From Methanosaeta sp. PtaU1.Bin112 (GTDB lineage: Archaea; Halobacteriota; Methanosarcinia; Methanotrichales; Methanotrichaceae), in assembly GCA_002067705.1 (NCBI GenBank), contig MVRL01000146.1, positions 29,893 through 93,892 on the forward strand: a stretch of DNA of 64,000 nucleotides, given 5' to 3'. The first letter of the stretch is position 1. Each line of letters opens with the position of its first letter. Made by a program: the position numbers and the translations under genes. Positions 17,215 to 25,549 of the stretch are shown here, one piece after another. The notes beneath the pieces were generated by a model that was not told the DNA's origin, made no database searches, and saw only the letters and a list, made by a program, of their open reading frames with translations.

Positions 17215-17817
17215 TTAGCTGGAATTGCCGGAGGAGACTACCTCGATTAGCATTGCATTGGCGAAGTTTCCAGCCGCTTCCAGGGATGAGGCAGCGATAT
17301 CCACGCTGTAGATGCCCGGCGGGACATTTGCAGTCCAGTCTTTGGAGTACTCATTTCCCGATGTCTTTATCAGATTGAGCTTTTCTACCTCCTTGCCTGC
17401 CGAGTCTTTGATGGTAGCCGTGGCAGTCAGCTGCAACTCCGTCTGCTCTTCTGCGGATGTGGACCCGTTCAGGGCAAAAGCAGCCGTGATCTTTACAATG
17501 CTTGCTTGATATGCCTTGGCAGGAGTGGCTTTGATGCTCTTGAGAATTAGCTCTGCAGAGGCATCGGCGCCGCTCTGTCCAGCCGCGTCTGTGGCTTTGT
17601 CCTGATTCTCGAATTGCGATGTGGTCTTTCTTACTACTTTAGGACCAAAAGCAATCGGCTCGTCACTGATGGGTTGGCCATTGATAAAAGCGTTGGCGCT
17701 CTCGGACCAGTCACCTTCTTTCATACAGGATGCACATTCGGCGGATGCATGGGATGCCAGCGCAATAATGCTCAGCAGGAAGAGCATGCCGACCAGTATT
17801 GATATTGAATATTTCAT
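17215..17817 (-). CDS. Exported beta-sandwich-like protein of unknown function
   Basis: 200 residues. A signal peptide (hydrophobic residues about 5-24, ending SHASAE) is followed by a short CASC motif near residue 28. The C-terminal 110 residues look like an immunoglobulin-like fold: alternating hydrophobic strands such as QASIVKITAAFAL, TELQLTATATIKD, GIYSVDIAASSLE. Thr/Ser-rich. It stands alone between the tRNA gene and the divergent metallophosphoesterase gene. No named family recognised. Confidence 0.5.
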   Translation of the reverse strand: MKYSISILVGMLFLLSIIALASHASAECASCMKEGDWSESANAFINGQPISDEPIAFGPKVVRKTTSQFENQDKATDAAGQSGADASAELILKSIKATPAKAYQASIVKITAAFALNGSTSAEEQTELQLTATATIKDSAGKEVEKLNLIKTSGNEYSKDWTANVPPGIYSVDIAASSLEAAGNFANAMLIEVVSSGNSS

Positions 17818-17876
17818 GTTCCTCCCTCACATTCTATTTATATGATCCTGGCGCTTAGGAATACCTGGAAAAGAGT

Positions 17877-18563
17877 ATGGCCGGATCAAAGAGACCTCTT
17901 CGGATTTTGGGACTGGCTGATCTGCATGACCGCATCGATATGCTGGGTAAGCTGAAGGGCATTGATGTAGACTTCATCATCTTTTGCGGCGACCTGCACA
18001 ATGGCGGAAGCAAGGAGACGGCCCGTCCGGCTGCCTTATTCCTGGCCAGCTTGGGGCCGCCGGTGCTCATCGTTCCCGGAAATATGGATCACAGGGATGT
18101 GGTGCATGATCTATGGGATGAAGCGGGACTGCAAATGATTCATTGCTCCTCCTATCGCTGGGCAGACCTGGGCTTTCTGGGAATGGGCGGAATGGTGGCA
18201 AGAGACCCCAGGCGTCTGGGGGACCCGTCTCGCTACTATCATGATGATAGCGAGGTTTATGAAACCCTGGCTTCAGCTTATCAGGATATAATTGATGCAA
18301 GAGTCAAGATAATAATTGTCCATCAGCCACCCCGCGGGGTGCAAGATACTCTTTACAACGGTGAGAGCTCGGGATCGATCGGGCTATGCCGCTTTGTGGA
18401 GGAGTATCAACCGGACCTGCTCCTCTGCGGTCATATCCATGAGGCAAGAGGAATGGGATTTATCGGCACCAGCAGGATTGTCAATGTGGGAGAGCTGCGA
18501 ATGGGACGCGGCGCAATCATTGAGATTGGGGACGATATAGTTGTAAGCTGGGTCCAGATTTGA
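17877..18563 (+). CDS. Metallophosphoesterase, calcineurin-like (YfcE/MJ0936-like)
   Basis: 228 residues. Motifs in order: LADLHDR near 14-19 (D-x-H), FCGDLHNGG near 39-47 (GD), VPGNMDHRD near 66-74 (GN-x-D, where most have GNHD), IIVHQPPRG near 146 (H), and LLLCGHIHEARG near 181 (GHxH). These bind two metal ions in phosphodiesterases of this family. Asn-Met-Asp in place of Asn-His-Asp is a small departure. Cytoplasmic; substrate unknown. Directly precedes the cysteine-cluster gene. Confidence 0.78.
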   Translation: MAGSKRPLRILGLADLHDRIDMLGKLKGIDVDFIIFCGDLHNGGSKETARPAALFLASLGPPVLIVPGNMDHRDVVHDLWDEAGLQMIHCSSYRWADLGFLGMGGMVARDPRRLGDPSRYYHDDSEVYETLASAYQDIIDARVKIIIVHQPPRGVQDTLYNGESSGSIGLCRFVEEYQPDLLLCGHIHEARGMGFIGTSRIVNVGELRMGRGAIIEIGDDIVVSWVQI

Positions 18564-18613
18564 TTCCGCAAGTTTGAGGTGGTTATGGAAATATTCTGGG
18601 ATGGGATCCTGAT

Positions 18614-19384
18614 TTGAGCGAAGAGATCGATCAAGGCATAAGAGCCATGCAGGCCCTGAAGAATCTCGTCCCCGATGGAGGGCTCAAAAACCTGGAGAGA
18701 GTCCGAGCTGAGATGGACGAGATGATCTCCCCGGAATTCGAGCCCTATTTCCTGGCAAATACCGCACTGCACCTGCTGTTCGTTTGCGAGAGATGCGGTC
18801 GGTGCTGCCAGGAGGAGAAGGGCATTGCCGTTTCCATCGAGGACTGTCGCAAGATCGCCCGGCACCTGAATATCACCCTAAAGAGATTCATGAAGGACTA
18901 CACGAGGCCACATGATCTGAAAGGCGAGATTGTGGGACCGGCCAGAATGCTGGGGAAAAAGGAAGGTGATCCCTGCCCATTCTATGATTGCAGCCTTCCT
19001 GGATGTCGCATCCATTCCGCAAAACCACAGGTCTGCAAAGCCGCCCTCTATCTGTCAAAGATGAATCTGCTCATATGCGAGGAGCAGAAAAAGATCAACA
19101 GCTTTCCCATATGCTCAGCCGATGGAAAATTAAGATCCAGGATAGCGCAATTGGCTTCGAGCATAAAGGATGATCTAAAAGCCAAGAAGCAGCTGGATCG
19201 GCTCTTTGACGGCGCGATGGAAGAAGCCCAGCTACTTCTCTTCCTATTGCGCCTGAAAGGGATGGAGATCTACTTCGGAGAGGAGAAGGCAGCTCAGCTG
19301 GCAAGGAGGTCGGGTCTTGGTAGGGTTCCCGAGGATTATGCAATGAGAGAGATTGGCTTACTCTATGCGGCAAGATTGCTATGA
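18614..19384 (+). CDS. YkgJ-family cysteine-cluster protein
   Basis: 256 residues. The characteristic cysteines are CERCGRCCQEEKG near residues 57-69, then CPFYDCSLPGCRIHSAKPQVC near 120-140, the pattern of the YkgJ/UPF0153 family, which probably binds iron or zinc. A later CEEQ and CSAD add two more Cys. The start is TTG at 18614. Its stop overlaps the start of the next gene by four bases (ATGA), so the two are translationally coupled. Function in the family is unknown to me. Confidence 0.7.
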   Translation: MSEEIDQGIRAMQALKNLVPDGGLKNLERVRAEMDEMISPEFEPYFLANTALHLLFVCERCGRCCQEEKGIAVSIEDCRKIARHLNITLKRFMKDYTRPHDLKGEIVGPARMLGKKEGDPCPFYDCSLPGCRIHSAKPQVCKAALYLSKMNLLICEEQKKINSFPICSADGKLRSRIAQLASSIKDDLKAKKQLDRLFDGAMEEAQLLLFLLRLKGMEIYFGEEKAAQLARRSGLGRVPEDYAMREIGLLYAARLL

Positions 19385-21615
19385 AGCGAGGATATGGCTC
19401 ATTCCTGGAAAAGCATAGAGCTTCACTTCTCGGCGCAGCAGCTATTGCGGCACTAATATTGATTTTATCGACTCAAGTTGGTTTCAACCTATCCGCGGAT
19501 GGCTTGGGCGCAAATCAGACTCTCGAGATAGTCAGAGGGAAATCCCTGAACCTGAGTCTGACAATAAGCGGAGGAATCGGCTTCATGATGCTGAGCGCCA
19601 CACCAATCGGCAAGATACACCTGAATGCCATAGAGGTGCCTGCAGGACTGAATGTCTCATTTGATCCCAATGAAGGCTGCCCCCTCTTCCATTCTAATGC
19701 CACTATTCGCGCCGATGATAATGCTGCTGAAGGCAGAAAGAAGATCGTTTTCAGGGGCGTTGGGCCTTTGGGAGAAGCCAAAAGAATGGAGATCGGCATT
19801 CAAATTGTATCGACAAGATTTTTTAAGCTGGTTGGAGGTAGTGCAGAATTTGCCATAAAGCAGAATAAGACGGGAACTGTCCCGGTGAACATCATACGCA
19901 ATCCTGATTATGCGCAGCCGATCACCTTTAAAGCGATAGACCTTCCGGCGGGAATCGTGCCGGCATTTGATCCATCAGGCTCGCTGCCTGGTGCCGTGCA
20001 GACGACACTGCTTTTAAAGATCAATCCAGAGACCAGGATTGGAAGGTACAATTTTTCCGTAATGGGAACAGGTGCGGACGGGAGGACTGCTTACTGCAAT
20101 TTTAGTTTGGAGATCGAAGCGGATAGGTATTTTACTATATCGGCAAATCCGCCCATAATAAGAATCGGAAAAGGCAATGATTCCGTATTATCATTGGAAT
20201 TGACCGGCGTAAACAATTATACCGGAAAGATAAAATTAAGCGTAGCAAAATATCCAAGAGATATCGTTAGGGCAGAGATAGAGGAGCCTGTGGGGGACCT
20301 GTCTGCTTATTCGATAATGGACAGATCAAACATCAGGTTGTATGTAAGCACAGGTGCCACTCCAGGAGCATCATATTATGTTGTAGTCAATGGTCTCGGT
20401 GAGGACGGCTATTCGGCAAACGGATCGATAATGGTTATCGTTGAAGGCCAGAAGGGATCTTTCAAGATCAAGCCGCAATTGGCCAGTCTACAGCTAAAGC
20501 CGGGAGAGAGCAAGAATTCGGATATAATTATAGAAGGTAAGAATGGGTATGAAGGCACGATCATTCTGAGCGCGAGCGAGCTGCCTGGCATCACTGCTAA
20601 TCTTGTGCCAAATGAAGTTCATTTAGATAGTCGAAATAGCGTAGCCAGTTCCCGGTTGAGCCTCGTTGCTCAGGCTGATGGCGACAATAACGCCAAATCA
20701 GATATGATAATAAGCGCGTCTGATGCCAGCCAGAATAGCGATGATTGCAGGATAGCAATTTCCATTGAAGTGCCTCCCGCTGCGACAGAGCAGTCTGCCA
20801 TCAAAACACAGGTCGCTGAACCGCAATCAGTTGCTGTTCCTGCAAATAATGAGCCGCCAGCTGAACAGGCGCCTGCCAATGAGCCGGAAATCATAGCACA
20901 ACCAGAACCAGACATAAAACAACCCAAACCAGATCAATCAGAAGCTATACAACCTGTTATCCAGCCAGCGATATCTCCGGTCACCCCTCCCGAAAATGCA
21001 ATGCCGTATTTAGAAAGCATCATTTCAGGCACAGAACAGATATATTCTGATCAGATCGCAACCTTTGCAGCTGAGGCAGAAGATCCGGAGAACGATCCGA
21101 TTTATTACAGGTTTTTGCATAACGGCAGGATAGCAAGGGACTGGTCTGATAAAAATTCGGCCGAGATTCTGATGACGGAAGGTGAAAATAAAATAGAGGT
21201 TCAGGTTATAGACGGTTTGCATAACGGAAATGAGAATTATGATGATAATAAATTTATAAAAATAATGGCAAACGCAAAGATCGAAGCCCTTCCCACCTAT
21301 GAAAATACATCACGCGAGCAATTCTTCGACCTAATCTCTGCAAATGAGTTCAATTATAATAACATACCGATTGAAAGCATCAGCGCCGCGCCGAGAGACA
21401 AATGGTATCGCAGCGATCCAGACTCGGCGAATTATGTCGGAGAATATGAAATCAGAAAAGAGCTGTTCTACAGCAAGAGCGACTATACCATAAAGCTGGT
21501 TTTAGATAATCAGTCCAGGCCGATTGAGGTCATATTTATGAAGGATTCGAATATTGTCTCAGAGGTGCCGAGCGGTTTCGTGAAGCAGGCAATGCGCAAA
21601 CTGTCCAATCTCTAG
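19381..21615 (+). CDS. Large surface protein with repeated Ig-like domains
   Basis: 744 residues. Residues about 14-33 are a single membrane anchor. The outside part repeats an Ig-like unit of about 95-100 residues three to four times: strand phrases such as KSLNLSLTISGG, NKTGTVPVNIIRN, NDSVLSLELTGVNNY and GESKNSDIIIEGKNGYEG each open a unit. A Pro/Glu/Ala-rich linker (about 460-535) leads to another beta domain (570-640) and a C-terminal alpha/beta piece (650-744). It is probably glycosylated at the many N-x-S/T sites. ATGA overlap couples it to the YkgJ-type gene. Confidence 0.6.
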   Translation: MKRGYGSFLEKHRASLLGAAAIAALILILSTQVGFNLSADGLGANQTLEIVRGKSLNLSLTISGGIGFMMLSATPIGKIHLNAIEVPAGLNVSFDPNEGCPLFHSNATIRADDNAAEGRKKIVFRGVGPLGEAKRMEIGIQIVSTRFFKLVGGSAEFAIKQNKTGTVPVNIIRNPDYAQPITFKAIDLPAGIVPAFDPSGSLPGAVQTTLLLKINPETRIGRYNFSVMGTGADGRTAYCNFSLEIEADRYFTISANPPIIRIGKGNDSVLSLELTGVNNYTGKIKLSVAKYPRDIVRAEIEEPVGDLSAYSIMDRSNIRLYVSTGATPGASYYVVVNGLGEDGYSANGSIMVIVEGQKGSFKIKPQLASLQLKPGESKNSDIIIEGKNGYEGTIILSASELPGITANLVPNEVHLDSRNSVASSRLSLVAQADGDNNAKSDMIISASDASQNSDDCRIAISIEVPPAATEQSAIKTQVAEPQSVAVPANNEPPAEQAPANEPEIIAQPEPDIKQPKPDQSEAIQPVIQPAISPVTPPENAMPYLESIISGTEQIYSDQIATFAAEAEDPENDPIYYRFLHNGRIARDWSDKNSAEILMTEGENKIEVQVIDGLHNGNENYDDNKFIKIMANAKIEALPTYENTSREQFFDLISANEFNYNNIPIESISAAPRDKWYRSDPDSANYVGEYEIRKELFYSKSDYTIKLVLDNQSRPIEVIFMKDSNIVSEVPSGFVKQAMRKLSNL

Positions 21616-21675
21616 AGATGATTTGCTCCCTCGCAAAATCAGTTAAATACTTTGCCAATCTCATTAGGATATTAA

Positions 21676-22695
21676 ATGGAAGATGACAGCCGCCTCTCTC
21701 TGGTTGCAGAACTGATCAGCGATCATGTCTCCCTGGAGGGCCTCGACAGATATCTGGAAGAGACCGGGGTGCAGAGCAGCGATTTTTTGCCGATTGAGCC
21801 CAGTGAATTCGAGGGGGAGATCTTCGCGGTGGACGGCTCCAATTCCACCATCTGCGGCTGGTCTACCGCAAGGGTAAACCTTATCCGGGCAGGCTATGCC
21901 GTTTACCGGGGAGCAGCCTGGAGGCGCACGGTCATCACCTTTGACGATCTCCTGCTTGCCGATCCCAGGCAATGCAGCAATCTCTTCGATCCTTATCTGA
22001 GGGAGTTCTTCGGCTTGAGTGGGGTGAGCTTTAAGGAATCTGATCTGGACCGGCTCTCCAGCTACTACCGGGAGCTGCAGGAGTATGTGGCCATAAACGA
22101 TGCCCTGGCCGGGGCTCGCCCCGGCGACATCATTCTCTACGACGGCAGCTTTGAGGTCTTTGAGCTGCTCAGAGGCGTTATTGCCACTATATTCTCCCGG
22201 GCGGAGAAGAAAGGGGTCGCACTCCTTGCAGTTGCCAAGTCCAGCTCCCTCTTCTGGGGCGAGGAGATCAGCTTGCCATTTGTGCAGCATACCGGCATGG
22301 CCGGCAGCCAGCTCCTGCCGAAAGCAGCCTGGTATCTCAGCCTCAAAGATAAGAAGGTGGACGCCGGCCAGGGCAAGTGGAACGGCCAGACCTACATCGT
22401 CCGCTTCTGCGAGCAATCTGAGCACGCCTTCCGGGTCGATGCTCCGTCCTTCCTTCAGGAAGAGATGGCAACTGTCCTGGGAAAGCTGGCATGCTACTCC
22501 TGCTCAGCCGAGTGCCTGGGCTATCCCCACGCTCTCTTCCGGGCGCACCGGGATATCAGGATAACCGAGGAGGAGGGGGCAGCCATACGCCAGAAGCTCA
22601 TGGGAAAGCTCCTGGAAAATGGCATGTCCCATGCGGAGATCAGAATGCTCATGGGGGATTTTCATGATATACTGGAGATGAGATCTGGATTTTAG
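21676..22695 (+). CDS. nurA: NurA 5'-3' nuclease
   Basis: 339 residues. The NurA domain (PF09376) starts with the acidic metal motif FAVDGSNST (Asp53), matching the first active-site Asp; a second acidic site DGSFEVFELL lies near 156, and a late C-terminal Asp/His region completes it. NurA resects 5' strands at DNA ends together with the HerA ring helicase, whose gene follows 55 bases downstream. A TATA-like AGTTAAATAC at 21641-21650 precedes the ATG closely, so the mRNA may have almost no leader. First gene of the nurA-herA-mre11-rad50 cluster. Confidence 0.87.
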   Translation: MEDDSRLSLVAELISDHVSLEGLDRYLEETGVQSSDFLPIEPSEFEGEIFAVDGSNSTICGWSTARVNLIRAGYAVYRGAAWRRTVITFDDLLLADPRQCSNLFDPYLREFFGLSGVSFKESDLDRLSSYYRELQEYVAINDALAGARPGDIILYDGSFEVFELLRGVIATIFSRAEKKGVALLAVAKSSSLFWGEEISLPFVQHTGMAGSQLLPKAAWYLSLKDKKVDAGQGKWNGQTYIVRFCEQSEHAFRVDAPSFLQEEMATVLGKLACYSCSAECLGYPHALFRAHRDIRITEEEGAAIRQKLMGKLLENGMSHAEIRMLMGDFHDILEMRSGF

Positions 22696-22750
22696 GGAGA
22701 GACGGGGCCATGAAAATTAGCAAGCGCTAAAAGGCGCGAAGTACGAGGAA

Positions 22751-24394
22751 ATGAGCCGGGAAAAGAGGGTGAAAAAGAAAGTGGCGCCAACGGATGAAGG
22801 CAGAGCAGCCCCAGAAAGAGAAGGCCTGCTAAAAAGAAAGGTGATTGAGATGGGTGAGACGACATACAAGATCGTCTCCAGGAGCGTGACCGAATACCAT
22901 TTTACCATACCCTTCAACCTCGACGATGATGAGAGGGTGGAGGTAGGACAGATATTCTCCATCAAAGACGGTGGACTGACCTTTCTTGCCCGGGTTCTAA
23001 ATATCGAGCACAGCTCCAACTATGACGGCCATTGGGACACCACCATAAAAGGCACCAATTTCTTTGATTCCGACCAAATCTTCAACCGGGTTATAGCCGA
23101 GCCGCTGGGCTGCATCAACAAGAGCTCGGAGTTCAAGAAGTCCAGGACGCTTCCCACCAAGTTTGCGCCAGTCGTGCGGGCGGAGACCGAGCAATTCAAA
23201 TTTCTCAGCCAGGTCATGGGAGACATAGAGATAGGCTATCTGAGGAATGGCTCCCGGCTGGTCGAAGAGATTCCTGTGGCACTGCATAGCGAAGCTATGG
23301 ACCATCACATGGGCGTCTTTGCGACAACCGGCATGGGAAAGTCAAACTTCATGAAGGTCTTTGCCGCCTCCTGCATGCGCCTCTCCGCTCGGGGCGAGTC
23401 GAAGTTCGGCCTTCTCATCGTCGATCCCCACGGAGAATACCTGAAGGGTAAGAGTTCCAGCAAAAGTACTATCAAGGGCCTCACCCACCTCAAGAGATAT
23501 CGGGAGGGCCTCGCCTGCTATTCGACAAGCAAGCAGAACGCCTCCGATCCCGGGGTAGAAGAGCTGGCCATATCGGAAAACGAGATTCTTCCCGAGGACA
23601 TAGCCCTGCTCTATGAGTGGTCGCCGCCTCAAAGGGATGCCCTTGATGCCATTTCCCGAGTCCTGGACCCGCAGAGCTGGCTGGAAGAGATCCAGCTGCC
23701 TGAGGGAATGGCCCGCATGCTCCAGGAGGGTTTCAAGGACAGCACAATAAATGTCTTGATTCGAAGGATCAAGAATGAGCTGGGTAAGAATCCCTACATC
23801 CGCAAGAGGTCGAGCCTTGGCAACATCCTGGCCAACCTGCAGAAAGGAAAGGTGGTGCTGGTGGATATACCGAGGATGAGCGACCGATCCGAGCTCTTTT
23901 TGCTCTCCGTCATCTCCCGGTATATTCTGGATGAGTATAAAAAGGAGGAGCATGAGGGCGATGAGAGCCGCAAGAACTGCCTTATCACCATCGAGGAGGC
24001 GCAGAGGGTCCTGGGAGCAGGCAGCAACACAGCTCGCTTTGAGAGCATTGCCAGAGAAGGACGCAAGTTCGGTGTGGGCCTGTGTGCCATCACCCAGCAG
24101 CCCAAGCTCATAGATAAGCAGCTTCTCTCTCAGTTCAACACCCTGGTGGTCATGGGTCTGGGAGACAGAAATGACCGGATACAGTTGGAAGAATCGGCCA
24201 AGCAGGACCTCTCCTCTATGGATACTGAGATTCAAACCCTGGAGCCCGGCGAGGCGGTCATATCCACACTGAAGATTCCTTTTTCCGTTCCCGTCAGGAT
24301 TCACCGCTACGAGGATTACTTGCGCCGCCTGGATAAGGAAGATAAGCAAGAGAGCCTTATCACCAGAGGCGGCTTTAAGCCGTTTCTAGATTAG
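22751..24394 (+). CDS. herA: HerA DNA translocase/helicase
   Basis: 547 residues. A HAS-barrel N-terminal domain (about 35-150) precedes the FtsK/VirD4-type motor: Walker A ATTGMGKS near 191-198, a DPHGEY segment near 223, Walker B LITIEEAQ near 413 and the arginine-finger region RFESIAREGRKFG near 432. It forms a hexameric ring that pumps DNA through NurA. The start is ATG at 22751 with a GAGGAA site just before; it carries about 33 basic residues ahead of the barrel, and a second ATG at about 22850 is possible. Second gene of the resection cluster. Confidence 0.87.
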   Translation: MSREKRVKKKVAPTDEGRAAPEREGLLKRKVIEMGETTYKIVSRSVTEYHFTIPFNLDDDERVEVGQIFSIKDGGLTFLARVLNIEHSSNYDGHWDTTIKGTNFFDSDQIFNRVIAEPLGCINKSSEFKKSRTLPTKFAPVVRAETEQFKFLSQVMGDIEIGYLRNGSRLVEEIPVALHSEAMDHHMGVFATTGMGKSNFMKVFAASCMRLSARGESKFGLLIVDPHGEYLKGKSSSKSTIKGLTHLKRYREGLACYSTSKQNASDPGVEELAISENEILPEDIALLYEWSPPQRDALDAISRVLDPQSWLEEIQLPEGMARMLQEGFKDSTINVLIRRIKNELGKNPYIRKRSSLGNILANLQKGKVVLVDIPRMSDRSELFLLSVISRYILDEYKKEEHEGDESRKNCLITIEEAQRVLGAGSNTARFESIAREGRKFGVGLCAITQQPKLIDKQLLSQFNTLVVMGLGDRNDRIQLEESAKQDLSSMDTEIQTLEPGEAVISTLKIPFSVPVRIHRYEDYLRRLDKEDKQESLITRGGFKPFLD

Positions 24395-24406
24395 GATGCC
24401 CTGGCA

Positions 24407-25549
24407 ATGAAGATAATTCACCTCGCCGATTCGCACCTGGGATTTTCCAGCTACAGCCGCCTGGATGAGCACGGGAGAAATCGCATAGAAGAGATGGTGT
24501 ATTCCGGATTCGAGCAGGCTATCGAGAAGATTGTGGATCTGCGGCCGGATGCGGTCGTTCATGCTGGCGATGTCTTCCATCACGTTCGCCCCAAGATCAA
24601 ACCACTGGTAGTTTTCCAGAGGGGCCTTATGCGGCTTATGAAGGAGGATATACCTGTTATCATTATCAGCGGCAATCACGACGCTCCCAAGAGCTTCTCG
24701 TCCACCAGTCCATTCCGTCTCTTTGATAATCTGCCGGGAGTGCATATCGCCCAGCGCTACCAATACGAGAGAATTGAGACAGGAGACCATAGTTTCCATT
24801 GCATTCCATTCTGCCTGGAGCCGCAGGACTATCTGACCGAGTTTGGGAAGATTGAGAGGACAGGAAGAGATGTGCTGGTCATGCACGGCCTGGTAGAGTC
24901 GCTCCGGAATAAAAAGATGAGGAGCGTGGGGGAGCACGAGCTTGCTGATAGCTTCCTTAAAAGCGATTTTGATTATATTGCTCTGGGCCACTATCATGGA
25001 CAGGCGCAGCTCTCTAAGAACGCCTGGTACAGCGGCTCGCTGGAGTACTTCAACTTCGGCGAATCCCAGGACGAGAAAGGAATGCTGCTCGTCGATCTGG
25101 AGAGCGGAAGGGCGGAGAATGTACCAGTCCGGCCAAGGTACATGATCGACTATCCGGCCATAGACTGCAGCGGGATGCGATCTGAGGAGATCGCCCAGTG
25201 CCTGCAGGAGCTATGTCGTGAGGATGAGACCAGAGATGAGATGGTGCGCATCACTCTTAAAAATTTAAACCGTGCTGCTTACAGGAGCATAGACCAGACT
25301 AGGCTCAATAAGCTGGGGGCCTCGGCCCTATATTTCAAGATACGCACGGAGTTTGCAGATGTCGAGGAGCATTTAGAGCGGCCCGTAGATCGGCGGGCTC
25401 TGCACGAAGAATTTTCCAGCTACCTGAGAGAAGAATCATCCCGAGAGCTGATTCCGGAAAAAATCAAGGATGAGGTGTTAGCATATGGATCGGAGATTAT
25501 GAAGAGAGCTGTGCTTGCCAGGCACAAAGAGGAATTGGATGCATCTTGA
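24407..25549 (+). CDS. mre11: Mre11 DNA double-strand-break nuclease
   Basis: 380 residues. Phosphodiesterase motifs: HLADSHLG (5-12), VHAGDVFHH (52-59), SGNHDAP (89-95), MHGLVES near 164 and LGHYHG near 200; these coordinate two Mn ions. It has 3'-5' exonuclease and endonuclease activity on broken ends and acts with Rad50. Starts 13 bases after the herA stop. The 3' end overlaps the rad50 start by 11 bases. Confidence 0.92.
   Translation: MKIIHLADSHLGFSSYSRLDEHGRNRIEEMVYSGFEQAIEKIVDLRPDAVVHAGDVFHHVRPKIKPLVVFQRGLMRLMKEDIPVIIISGNHDAPKSFSSTSPFRLFDNLPGVHIAQRYQYERIETGDHSFHCIPFCLEPQDYLTEFGKIERTGRDVLVMHGLVESLRNKKMRSVGEHELADSFLKSDFDYIALGHYHGQAQLSKNAWYSGSLEYFNFGESQDEKGMLLVDLESGRAENVPVRPRYMIDYPAIDCSGMRSEEIAQCLQELCREDETRDEMVRITLKNLNRAAYRSIDQTRLNKLGASALYFKIRTEFADVEEHLERPVDRRALHEEFSSYLREESSRELIPEKIKDEVLAYGSEIMKRAVLARHKEELDAS

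Noticed and set aside
21664..22425. A 253-codon open frame antisense to nurA
   Set aside because: Shadow of nurA; no supporting signal.
23342..24349. A 335-codon open frame antisense to herA
   Set aside because: Fully opposite a well-recognised gene; no family features.
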